From Saprospiraceae bacterium (GTDB lineage: Bacteria > Bacteroidota > Bacteroidia > Chitinophagales > Saprospiraceae): a DNA stretch of 11,043 nt. The position numbers were made by a program, and so were the translations under genes. The notes under the pieces are model-generated. The model was not told where the DNA came from. It ran no database searches and saw nothing but the letters and a program-made list of their open reading frames with translations. This document shows, piece after piece, positions 1-6,120 of the stretch. Every line of letters begins with the position of its first letter. The stretch's first letter is position 1. The stretch lies in contig JABWAJ010000135.1 in assembly GCA_013361075.1 (NCBI GenBank), forward strand, positions 1 through 11,043, given 5' to 3'.

Positions 1-827
1 TGCCGGAGGCTATTGTGATCTCCAGCTTTGACCCCATCCGCCGCGAAGTTTGTCGCCTGGCGCTCAAACGCCTCGTCGCCGACGGACGCATTCACCCGGC
101 CCGCATCGAAGAGGTCGTAGCCAAAACGCGCAAACAACTCGACGAGCAAATTGTGGAAATCGGGGAACGCACCGTGATTGACCTCGATATCCACGGACTC
201 GACCCTTACTTAGTGAAAATGGTCGGGCGCATGCGCTACCGTTCTTCTTATGGTCAGAACCTGCTCAAGCACTCAATTGAAACGGCTAACCTCTGTGCGG
301 TGATGTCTGCCGAACTGGGCCTGAATCCGAAACAGGTGAAACTGGCAAAACGCGCCGGCCTGCTACACGACATTGGCAAAGTAGCAGAAGAAGAAAGCGA
401 ACTGTCGCACGCCCTGCTGGGCATGGAGCTTTGTGAAAAATACAAAGAACACGCAGCGGTGGTCAATGCGGTTGGCGCTCACCACGATGAAATCGAAATG
501 AACAACATCATCTCGCCGATCATTCAGGCTTGTGACGCCATTTCCGGTGCACGCCCCGGTGCACGCCGCGAGATCCTGGAAAGTTACCTCAAGCGCATTG
601 GCGAACTGGAAGAACTGGCCATGTCGTATGATGGTGTTCAAAAGGCGTATGCCCTGCAAGCCGGCCGCGAATTGCGGGTGATTGTAGAAGCTGATAAAGT
701 AAATGACCAATACGCGGATGAGCTTTCGTTTACCATCTCTCAAAAGATTCAGAACGAAATGCAATACCCGGGTCAGATTAAAGTAACGGTTATTCGCGAA
801 AAGCGCGCGGTTGCATTTGCCCGATAA
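1..827 (+). CDS. rny: Ribonuclease Y, C-terminal part (5' end outside window)
   Basis: Endoribonuclease that starts mRNA decay; in the family an N-terminal membrane anchor and coiled coil precede a KH RNA-binding domain and an HD catalytic domain. Only the last ~275 codons are present. The frame is open from base 3 (codons for PEAIVISSFDPIRRE), so the GTG at 15 is not a real start but an internal valine. Counting from that GTG, the end of the KH domain covers about residues 1-45 (typical LVADGRIHPARIEEV), and the HD domain follows with metal-ligand candidates H86, the H118-D119 pair in GLLHDIGK, H156/H157 in AHHDE and D174 in QACDAIS. The C-terminal tail has the usual length and ends in VAFAR. 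It is 15 bases upstream of the rhodanese gene on the same strand, so the two are probably co-transcribed. The identity is secure; the N-terminal domains cannot be seen here. Confidence 0.95.
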   Translation, partial: PEAIVISSFDPIRREVCRLALKRLVADGRIHPARIEEVVAKTRKQLDEQIVEIGERTVIDLDIHGLDPYLVKMVGRMRYRSSYGQNLLKHSIETANLCAVMSAELGLNPKQVKLAKRAGLLHDIGKVAEEESELSHALLGMELCEKYKEHAAVVNAVGAHHDEIEMNNIISPIIQACDAISGARPGARREILESYLKRIGELEELAMSYDGVQKAYALQAGRELRVIVEADKVNDQYADELSFTISQKIQNEMQYPGQIKVTVIREKRAVAFAR

Positions 828-842
828 AAAGTCAACAACATC

Positions 843-1154
843 ATGGATATCAACGTCAAAGACCTTCATGCAAGATTGAGCAGCGGTGAACAAATCGCAC
901 TGCTCGATGTCCGGGAGCCTTACGAAAATGAGGAATTTAACATCGGTGGCACACTGATCCCTTTGGGAGATGTCGCTGCAAACGCCAGTGCCCTCGAAAT
1001 GGATAAAGACCAGGAATTGGTGGTTTATTGTCGCTCCGGAAAACGCAGCGGTATGGCACAGCAATTGTTGCGGCAAGCAGGTTTTTCAAATGTGCGCAAC
1101 CTGGAAGGCGGTATGTTAGCCTGGATGGATGCATTTGGAATGACGAAGCCGTAG
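843..1154 (+). CDS. Single-domain rhodanese-like sulfurtransferase
   Basis: A 103-residue protein made of one rhodanese domain and nothing else. The domain shows LLDVREPYE at about residues 20-28, a GGTLIPLGDV segment at 35-44, and the active loop CRSGKRS at 63-69, in which C63 is the predicted persulfide-carrying cysteine. It ends with the usual NLEGGMLAW helix region. There is no signal peptide, so it should be cytoplasmic. Proteins of this PspE/GlpE-like type move sulfane sulfur, but the natural donor and acceptor cannot be told from sequence. It begins with ATG 15 bases after the rny stop, probably in one transcript that ends at the hairpin just downstream. Nothing in the window suggests a dedicated pathway partner; the link with RNase Y may be only positional. 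Confidence 0.9.
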   Translation: MDINVKDLHARLSSGEQIALLDVREPYENEEFNIGGTLIPLGDVAANASALEMDKDQELVVYCRSGKRSGMAQQLLRQAGFSNVRNLEGGMLAWMDAFGMTKP

Positions 1155-1174
1155 CTTTCCCGTCAAGGTACAAC

Positions 1175-1233
1175 CATGGGTCATTCCGAATTTTTCGCAA
1201 CCATGGCCGCGAAAAAATTTGGAATGACCCATG
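1175..1233. terminator. Long bidirectional hairpin terminator
   Basis: Two arms, 1175-1198 and 1209-1233, pair along 24-25 bases with one mismatch and one extra A in the right arm; the loop is 1199-1208. On the + strand it is followed by a T-run at about 1235-1241, fitting termination of rny-rhodanese. On the - strand it lies directly after the stop codon of the SPOR gene (1241). Convergent genes sharing one hairpin is a common arrangement. The arms contain A and T tracts that give a U-tract in both directions. Confidence 0.8.
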
Positions 1234-1240
1234 CTGTTTT

Positions 1241-1963
1241 TTACTGCTTCCGCTTGATGAGCGCGTCTATATTGTGCTTGCTCTTTAAGGTTTTCACCAA
1301 TTCGGCAGCTTCGTCGTAATTGGAATAGCGGTCTACAACCGCCACAGCCATAGCACCTCCTTTTGTGATCGAAACCTCTGCATCGGAATATCCCAATCTC
1401 TTCAGTTCTTTCACCAGCGACTCCGCATTGGCACGCGCTTTGAATGCGCCGGCCTGTACAGCATAAGTACCCGCCGGTTCAACTTCTTTGTCGGTAGACC
1501 GGGAGGGGGTCGTTGCTTTCGGCTTGGACTTTGTCGGCTCTTTCGCCGTACTTACCGGTTTGTCCGTTTCGACTGCACCTTTAGATGTGGTTTCGGACTT
1601 GGTGGCTTCAGGTTTTACGTTTTCCTTTTTTTTCGCAGTCTCCGCGGTGCTTTTTGTGGTGGTTTTGTTGTCGGCTGTTTTGCGATCCGAAACAATATCT
1701 CTGTTTTTATCGTCTTCTTCACTGTAGGTAGTGACTTCTGAATCATCCGGGTCTTCATCCGTGTAGCTGTAAGCCGGATCGGTAAAACCTGAGGTATCGT
1801 TACTGGTAGAGTCTATTGGGTAAGGGTCTACATATTCCGCAGTGGGCTGGGTTTCTGTTTCTGCATTCCCATTCATCAAGCCGATTGTTTTAAAGACCAG
1901 GAACCCAAGGGCTGCCAGACAAACGGCAACGATGCCTACCGTAACATAATCTAATCTGGACAT
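1241..1963 (-). CDS. SPOR-domain single-pass membrane protein (FtsN-like layout)
   Basis: A 240-residue protein with the layout of FtsN-type division proteins: a short N-terminus, one hydrophobic transmembrane helix at about residues 7-30 (VGIVAVCLAALGFLVFKTI), a long low-complexity linker, and a C-terminal SPOR domain at about 164-240. The linker changes from acidic (D/E/S/T, 45-90) to basic and threonine-rich (K/T/S/P, 92-160) and is probably disordered. The SPOR domain starts with GTYAVQAGAFKARANAESLV, a typical SPOR opening, and should bind peptidoglycan lacking stem peptides at the division site. Expected topology is cytoplasmic N-terminus with a periplasmic domain. The gene has its own -7 promoter element (1989-1996) and ends at the shared hairpin. 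SPOR proteins have many roles, so equating it with FtsN itself is inference; the domain call is firm. Confidence 0.9.
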   Translation of the reverse strand: MSRLDYVTVGIVAVCLAALGFLVFKTIGLMNGNAETETQPTAEYVDPYPIDSTSNDTSGFTDPAYSYTDEDPDDSEVTTYSEEDDKNRDIVSDRKTADNKTTTKSTAETAKKKENVKPEATKSETTSKGAVETDKPVSTAKEPTKSKPKATTPSRSTDKEVEPAGTYAVQAGAFKARANAESLVKELKRLGYSDAEVSITKGGAMAVAVVDRYSNYDEAAELVKTLKSKHNIDALIKRKQ

Positions 1964-1988
1964 AATGTGCTTTTTTAGGTTTGTTTGC

Positions 1989-1996
1989 GAAAGTTA
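1989..1996 (-). promoter_or_regulatory. Putative -7 promoter element of the SPOR gene
   Basis: On the - strand this reads TAACTTTC, seven of eight matches to the Bacteroidota -7 consensus TAnnTTTG. It lies 25 bases upstream of the ATG. No clear -33 TTG element was found at the usual distance. Confidence 0.5.
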
Positions 1997-2008
1997 AGGG
2001 TTTTCAAA

Positions 2009-2030
2009 GCCCGATGGTGCTTTTTCGGGC
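2009..2030 (+). terminator. Terminator-like hairpin between SPOR and hydrolase genes
   Basis: A 6-bp GC-rich stem, GCCCGA (2009-2014) with TCGGGC (2025-2030), a 10-base loop, and on the + strand a T-run at 2033-2038. The T-run favours + strand termination, yet both flanking genes read on the - strand. On that strand it could act as a weak attenuator after the hydrolase gene. Role uncertain. Confidence 0.4.
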
Positions 2031-2065
2031 GCTTTTTTACTTCAAGGTAATTTGTACACTACTGT

Positions 2066-2824
2066 TTAAGCTGATGAAACAGCCACTTTCAGCCCGTCAT
2101 AAGCCAACGCTATTCCCTCAGGAAGTTGGGCGGAAACCTCATCGTACAGGCCCATGTGATGGCTGACGTGGATAAAATAGGTTTGTTCCGGTTTGATCAC
2201 GTCAATCAGGGCAATGGCTTCATCCACACACAAATGGGAATAATGGGGTGTATGGTGTAGAACGCCGAGAGCCAGTACTTTGGTGCCGCGCACTTTTTCA
2301 ATTTCAGCAGCGCTAATGGTTTTTATATCGGTCAGGTACGTGAAATCGCCAAAGCGAAACCCCAGCACGGGCAGGGTGCCGTGCATGACTTCAATGGGTT
2401 GAACAGGGATGCCTTCGACCTCAAAAGGATGGTCTTTGTCGATGGTGACAAATTGCAGAGCAGGCGCACCGGGATAGCGGACTGCTGAAAAGGCATAAGC
2501 AAAACGCTGTTGCACCTCTGCAGCTACACGTTCCGTGGCATAGAGATTCATGTCCCGTTTTGATTGAAAATTGAAAGGCCGGACGTCGTCCAACCCGATG
2601 ATATGGTCGTTGTGTTCGTGTGTCAACAGAATCGCATCAACCTGCCGGATATCATTGCGCAGCATTTGTTGCCGGAAATCAGGCCCGCAATCAATAACTA
2701 TGGTTTTGCCTCCAACCTGAATGCAGGCTGAAGTGCGCAAACGGTGGTTGCGCAAATCGCCTGAGCGACATACCGGACAATCACATCCAATAATCGGCAC
2801 GCCTTGCGAAGTGCCCGTTCCCAA
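2066..2824 (-). CDS. PhnP-like metallo-beta-lactamase-fold hydrolase
   Basis: A metallo-beta-lactamase-fold hydrolase resembling PhnP-type phosphodiesterases. Numbering from the TTG at 2824, it has GTGTSQGVP at 2-10, a cysteine cluster GCDCPVC (C14, C16, C19) like the extra zinc site of PhnP, the metal motif THEHNDH (H69, H71, D73, H74), H148 in EVMHG, D166 in YLTD, and HVSHHMG near 219-224. These suggest a two-metal phosphodiesterase centre. No other phosphonate gene is present, so the substrate is unknown. The start is a problem: relatives begin a few residues earlier with a strand like ITFLGTGTSQG, and the frame stays open upstream to 2923 without any ATG or GTG. The true start is probably a non-AUG codon near 2831-2848; the TTG given here would remove the first beta-strand. 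It lies just after the small conserved gene at 2878-3195, likely in one operon. Confidence 0.85.
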   Translation of the reverse strand: MGTGTSQGVPIIGCDCPVCRSGDLRNHRLRTSACIQVGGKTIVIDCGPDFRQQMLRNDIRQVDAILLTHEHNDHIIGLDDVRPFNFQSKRDMNLYATERVAAEVQQRFAYAFSAVRYPGAPALQFVTIDKDHPFEVEGIPVQPIEVMHGTLPVLGFRFGDFTYLTDIKTISAAEIEKVRGTKVLALGVLHHTPHYSHLCVDEAIALIDVIKPEQTYFIHVSHHMGLYDEVSAQLPEGIALAYDGLKVAVSSA

Positions 2825-2877
2825 AAAAGTAATGTTGACTTCGATGATGGTTATGATTTGTAGCTGTTGTTGTTTCC

Positions 2878-3195
2878 TTAATTCTGATCGCCCCCGGCTA
2901 TTGTATCTTCCACATCTTCCTCCTCAGCCACAAGTCCGTTCACTACGCGGTAGAGTTTTTGCGATTTTTCACTCAGTTTTTCCGCTTCAATGTCAAGGCT
3001 GGAAATGATTTCCAGCAAACAATTGATGCGCCCTTCTGCATCGTAAAACTTATTGATTACCGCAATTTTTTTGTCCTGAACCATGCAATATCCCGATTGA
3101 AAATTGCCTTTTTCATAACGAACGACATAGCCCAGTTCTTCCATCAGGGCTTCCAGCTTTTTCAGATTTCCGGTAGTGTATTTGAATATGGCCAT
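2878..3195 (-). CDS. Small conserved protein of Bacteroidota, function unknown
   Basis: A 105-residue protein beginning MAIFKYTTGNLKKLEALMEE. I recognise the N-terminal part (GYVVRYEKGNFQSGYCMVQD, then KKIAVINKF) as a conserved hypothetical protein seen across Bacteroidota, but know no function. The first ~75 residues look like a compact alpha/beta fold and the last ~30 are charged and variable (EEEDVEDTIAGGDQN). There is no signal peptide or membrane segment, so it should be cytoplasmic. The ATG at 3195 was chosen over an upstream one at 3345 because it begins the conserved part and because a perfect -7 element sits at 3201-3208, inside the longer frame. It is probably co-transcribed with the downstream hydrolase, whose conserved region begins about 40 bases after this stop codon. 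Co-conservation with the hydrolase was not tested. Confidence 0.82.
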   Translation of the reverse strand: MAIFKYTTGNLKKLEALMEELGYVVRYEKGNFQSGYCMVQDKKIAVINKFYDAEGRINCLLEIISSLDIEAEKLSEKSQKLYRVVNGLVAEEEDVEDTIAGGDQN

Positions 3196-3200
3196 GACAG

Positions 3201-3208
3201 CAAAGGTA
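3201..3208 (-). promoter_or_regulatory. -7 promoter element, implies a nearly leaderless mRNA
   Basis: On the - strand this is TACCTTTG, an exact match to TAnnTTTG. Only five bases separate it from the ATG at 3195, so a start of transcription about four bases after the box would leave a leader of about 0-3 bases. Confidence 0.6.
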
Positions 3209-3291
3209 AAATAACTGTGCCATTTGAAAAGCATCTTTTGCGTTCCGGCGCCTTCAGAAAATCCCGGTATGCGTATGTTGGCCCATAATCT

Positions 3292-3299
3292 TATTTTTG
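3292..3299 (+). promoter_or_regulatory. -7 promoter element of the outer-membrane barrel gene
   Basis: TATTTTTG on the + strand matches TAnnTTTG exactly, in a divergent intergenic region. It would give a leader of roughly 65 bases before the ATG at 3369. No -33 TTG at the usual spacing is evident. Confidence 0.5.
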
Positions 3300-3368
3300 C
3301 AGAACCAGTTCGGTTTCCGGTACTGTAACCCGGCAATACCCACATTCTTTATCAAAAACAAAATGCTC

Positions 3369-3965
3369 ATGAAGATAACAACCAAGCTGAATCTGATGTT
3401 GCTTGTTGCTGCATTGACCTTTTTTGCCTCTTTTGCGCAGGCCCAACGCTTCCAGGGCGGCATAACTGCCGGATTCAACATGTCTCAACTGGATGGCGAC
3501 CGCCTGGCCGGTTATAACCAGATTGGACTGGTAGGCGGGCTGCGGGCTGCTGCCTTGCTGACCGACAAATGGCAGTTGTCGCTCGAATTGCTGTATTCCC
3601 AACTGGGCAGTGACCGCTCCCGAAACGACGATCCGTTTTCAATCTACGACAACATCCGCCTTAATTTTGTGGAAGCACCGGTGCTGGTCAGTTTTATAGA
3701 CTGGAAATTCAGGGTTTACACTGGCGGTTCTTATTCCCGGCTCATCAATTACAAAGTCATAGACGTATTGGGAGAAGACATTACGGACGACCAAACGTTT
3801 AACCCGGATATGTTTTCCCTGATTTTTGGTGCCGCATTTCATTTTTCTGAAAAATTCGTACTGGACGTGCGCTGGTCGAGGCACCTGAACAGCCTTCAGG
3901 CCGATAAAGGCGATGGCAGGATTTTGGGCCGTCAGGTAAGTATCCGGGGTGTATATTTGTTTTAA
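3369..3965 (+). CDS. PorT-like outer-membrane beta-barrel protein
   Basis: A 198-residue secreted protein. The start at ATG 3369 gives a standard signal peptide, basic MKITTK followed by a hydrophobic stretch and an AQA cleavage site near residue 25; the ATG at 3363 is also possible. The mature part begins RFQGGITAGFNMSQLDGD, a pattern common in the small Bacteroidota barrels related to PorT (OMP_b-brl_2 type). It continues with alternating hydrophobic strands such as WQLSLELLYSQLG, LNFVEAPVLVSFI and KFVLDVRWSRHL, and ends in a strand closing on phenylalanine (VSIRGVYLF), the usual outer-membrane insertion signal. About eight strands fit the length. The ligand or partner is unknown. The lipoprotein gene follows after 34 bases and is probably in the same transcript. 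Confidence 0.82.
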   Translation: MKITTKLNLMLLVAALTFFASFAQAQRFQGGITAGFNMSQLDGDRLAGYNQIGLVGGLRAAALLTDKWQLSLELLYSQLGSDRSRNDDPFSIYDNIRLNFVEAPVLVSFIDWKFRVYTGGSYSRLINYKVIDVLGEDITDDQTFNPDMFSLIFGAAFHFSEKFVLDVRWSRHLNSLQADKGDGRILGRQVSIRGVYLF

Positions 3966-3999
3966 ATCTGCAATTCTTTCATCACTAAACGAAAATACT

Positions 4000-4494
4000 G
4001 TGATCCGTATCTATTGTTTATTTGCTTTTGCAAGCTTGATGCTCTGGGGCTGCCAGGAAGCACCGAAAAAAGAAAGCCAGGAAAATGCAGCTTCGACAAC
4101 GGCTGCCGGCACAGCCCTTTATCCAAGCGTTTCTTTAGACACGCTGGAAATGTTGTGGAGCCAGTGCGATTACATTGATTTTGTATTCTACCGCCTCAAT
4201 TTTTCGGTCAGCCAAAACGATCCCAATGCTGTAAAAAGCACCATCCAGCACATTGCTGCCGACGTGCCGGCGATCAACGCTGCCTGCAAACCGGAAGGCC
4301 GGATCTTTTTCCAGGTGGATGGCCGCAATGCGCTTGAAGGGGATATTTTCTTAGGCAAGGATTGCTTCTACTACATTTGGTACAAAGACGGCGGAAAAAC
4401 GCCTTTTGCAGCCAACAGCATGACCCAAATGGGGGTGAAATTTTTTCAGGAATTGTTCCAGAAAGCTTTGCAGGCTAACCCGCAAGGGCAGTAA
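4000..4494 (+). CDS. Predicted lipoprotein, function unknown
   Basis: A 164-residue protein not assigned to a family. With the GTG start at 4000 it has a short lipoprotein signal, MIRIYCLFAFASLMLWGC, with lipobox LWGC and C18 as the lipidated residue; QEAPKKE follows. An upstream ATG at 3949 in the same frame would overlap the barrel gene by 17 bases and give an over-long n-region, so the GTG is preferred. After a disordered A/T-rich linker (to about residue 38) the mature domain holds LDTLEMLWSQCDYIDFVFYR, two further cysteines in AACKPEG and GKDCFYYIWYKDG that might pair, and a C-terminal helix (GVKFFQELFQKALQ). It should sit at the periplasmic side of a membrane. It probably shares a transcript with the preceding barrel gene, hinting at a joint envelope role. 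Confidence 0.75.
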   Translation: MIRIYCLFAFASLMLWGCQEAPKKESQENAASTTAAGTALYPSVSLDTLEMLWSQCDYIDFVFYRLNFSVSQNDPNAVKSTIQHIAADVPAINAACKPEGRIFFQVDGRNALEGDIFLGKDCFYYIWYKDGGKTPFAANSMTQMGVKFFQELFQKALQANPQGQ

Positions 4495-4495
4495 C

Positions 4496-5983
4496 TTAAA
4501 GCTGTTCCTGCAAAAAAACGATCGTTTTTGCGATGTCCTCCTGAAGTATCCGGTCTGCCTCTAATTTCGGCACGATGGTTCTGTATTGGGCCACCAGGGC
4601 TTCGAGCGCCGGCGAGGTTTTGGCCGGTCTCCGGAATTCAAGGGCCTGTGCTGCTGTCATCCATTCGATGGCAAGGATGGTTTCTACATTTTTCACCACC
4701 CGCCAGGCTTTAGTGGCCGCGTTGGCGGCCATACTTACATGGTCTTCCTGCCCGTTGCTGGATACGATCGAATCCACAGAAGCAGGTGTGCAAAGCTGTT
4801 TGTTTTGGCTGGCAACAGAAGCCGCCGTGTATTGCGGAATCATCAACCCGGAGTGAAGCCCAGGATCGGCAATCAGAAATGCAGGCAGCCCGCGGTTTCC
4901 GGAAATCAGCTGATAGGTTCGCCTTTCGGAAATACTGCCCAGTTCGGCCAGGGCGATCGCCAAAAAGTCGAGTGCCAGCGCCAGGGGTTGGGCATGAAAA
5001 TTGCCCCCCGAAAGGATGTCTCCTCCCTCAGAAAAGATGTTTGGATTGTCGGTTACAGCATTGACTTCCGTCAGGGTCACCGAAACAGCGTAATTGATGG
5101 CATCCCAACTGGCACCGTGCACCTGCGGCACACAACGGAAAGCATAAGGATCCTGAACATTTACTTTGGGCTGACGGGCAATTTCACTGCCTTCCAGCAA
5201 CTGAAGCACGTCGGCAGCCGTTTGCACCTGTCCGGCATGGGGCCTTATGTCGTGCAACCGCTTGTCTAACGGCGACAACCGGCAATCGAATGCATCCATG
5301 GACAAGGCAGCACAGCGATTGGCAATGCGGGACAACCGCTTGGCATGGTGGGTACACCACACCGCATAGGCCGTAGAAAACTGGGTGCCGTTGAGCAACG
5401 CCAGCCCTTCCTTGGCTTTCAGGGCTAAAGGGGTTATACCGGCTCGCCTCAGGGCCTCCGACGATTTCATTTTTTCCTTCCGGTAATACACCTCACCATC
5501 GCCGATAATCGGCAAACTCAGGTGGGCCAGCGGTGCCAGGTCTCCTGATGCGCCGAGGGAACCCAATTGATAAACTACCGGAGTAATGTCGTGGTTGAAA
5601 AACTCCAGCAACCGTTGCACCAATTCTTCCCGTACTCCGGAATAGCCATACGAAAGGCTTTGCGCCTTGAGGAAAAGCATGATGCGCACAATTTCAGCCG
5701 GTGCTTCCTCACCTGCGCCACAGGCATGCGAACGCACGAGGTTTTGTTGAAGCGCTTCTATTTCAGCATGAGAAATCTGGATATTGCAAAGGGAGCCAAA
5801 CCCGGTGTTGATGCCGTAGAAAAGCTGGTCTTCCCGGTCGAGGCATTCTTCTAAAAAATTGCGGCACCGTCTGATAAGAACTGTACTTTCAGGAGAAAGG
5901 CCGAGTGTTGTGCCATCAGTTAAAGCAGCCATAACTGCCTCAATACCCAGATGATCCGGGCTGATCCAATGTTTTTTGTTCAT
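4496..5983 (-). CDS. hutH: Histidine ammonia-lyase
   Basis: Converts L-histidine to trans-urocanate and ammonia, the first step of histidine breakdown. Of 495 residues, normal for the family. The MIO cofactor triad A145-S146-G147 lies in QLGSLGASGDLAPLAHLSLP, and other active-site positions are present: Y56 in FYGINTGFGS, H86 in NLVRSHACGAG, N198 in LLNGTQFS, R283 in DPYAFRCVPQ, F329 in GGNFHAQP and E413 in SNGQEDHVSM. The SH motif around H86 points to histidine rather than tyrosine or phenylalanine as substrate, although related lyases differ by few residues. No hutU, hutI or hutG is nearby, so the rest of the pathway must lie elsewhere or the enzyme serves another use. It starts at ATG 5983 with a -7 element at 6009-6016, divergent from purF, and ends one base from the lipoprotein stop. 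Confidence 0.95.
   Translation of the reverse strand: MNKKHWISPDHLGIEAVMAALTDGTTLGLSPESTVLIRRCRNFLEECLDREDQLFYGINTGFGSLCNIQISHAEIEALQQNLVRSHACGAGEEAPAEIVRIMLFLKAQSLSYGYSGVREELVQRLLEFFNHDITPVVYQLGSLGASGDLAPLAHLSLPIIGDGEVYYRKEKMKSSEALRRAGITPLALKAKEGLALLNGTQFSTAYAVWCTHHAKRLSRIANRCAALSMDAFDCRLSPLDKRLHDIRPHAGQVQTAADVLQLLEGSEIARQPKVNVQDPYAFRCVPQVHGASWDAINYAVSVTLTEVNAVTDNPNIFSEGGDILSGGNFHAQPLALALDFLAIALAELGSISERRTYQLISGNRGLPAFLIADPGLHSGLMIPQYTAASVASQNKQLCTPASVDSIVSSNGQEDHVSMAANAATKAWRVVKNVETILAIEWMTAAQALEFRRPAKTSPALEALVAQYRTIVPKLEADRILQEDIAKTIVFLQEQL
4510..4531 (+). terminator. Possible hairpin within the hutH 3' end
   Basis: A palindrome centred on CGATCG with flanking A7 and T5 runs: GC-A7-CGATCG-T5-GC. 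It lies 15 bases past the lipoprotein stop and inside the last codons of hutH. It could help end the + strand transcript, but the stem is AT-rich and has no proper loop. Confidence 0.25.
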
Positions 5984-6008
5984 TTTTCCGCTATTTGGAT
6001 AGGGAGGG

Positions 6009-6016
6009 CAAAGATA
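6009..6016 (-). promoter_or_regulatory. -7 promoter element of hutH
   Basis: On the - strand TATCTTTG, exact TAnnTTTG, 25 bases upstream of the hutH ATG. No TTG at the standard -33 distance was found. Confidence 0.6.
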
Positions 6017-6090
6017 GAAACTTGCTGGTTTTCTATGGTAAATCTCAAAACTAAGGATGCCTTCGCGCCGTTTGAGTAAGTGTTTTAATT

Positions 6091-6098
6091 TACCTTTG
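6091..6098 (+). promoter_or_regulatory. -7 promoter element of the purF-type gene
   Basis: TACCTTTG, exact TAnnTTTG, 22 bases before the ATG. A TTTG at 6071-6074 lies 16 bases upstream of it, a little closer than the usual ~19-base spacing of a -33 element, so it is only a candidate. Confidence 0.65.
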
Positions 6099-6120
6099 CA
6101 CCTTCATTTCAAAAACATAC

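Noticed and set aside
363..1076. 237-codon - strand frame across rny and the rhodanese gene
   Set aside because: It overlaps two well-supported genes on the other strand and shows no domain.
2730..2760. Short inverted repeat TGCGCAA / TTGCGCA
   Set aside because: It lies within conserved hydrolase codons and is readily explained by chance codon choice.
4586..5269. 227-codon + strand frame inside hutH
   Set aside because: Antisense to all the conserved hutH motifs; no recognisable protein.
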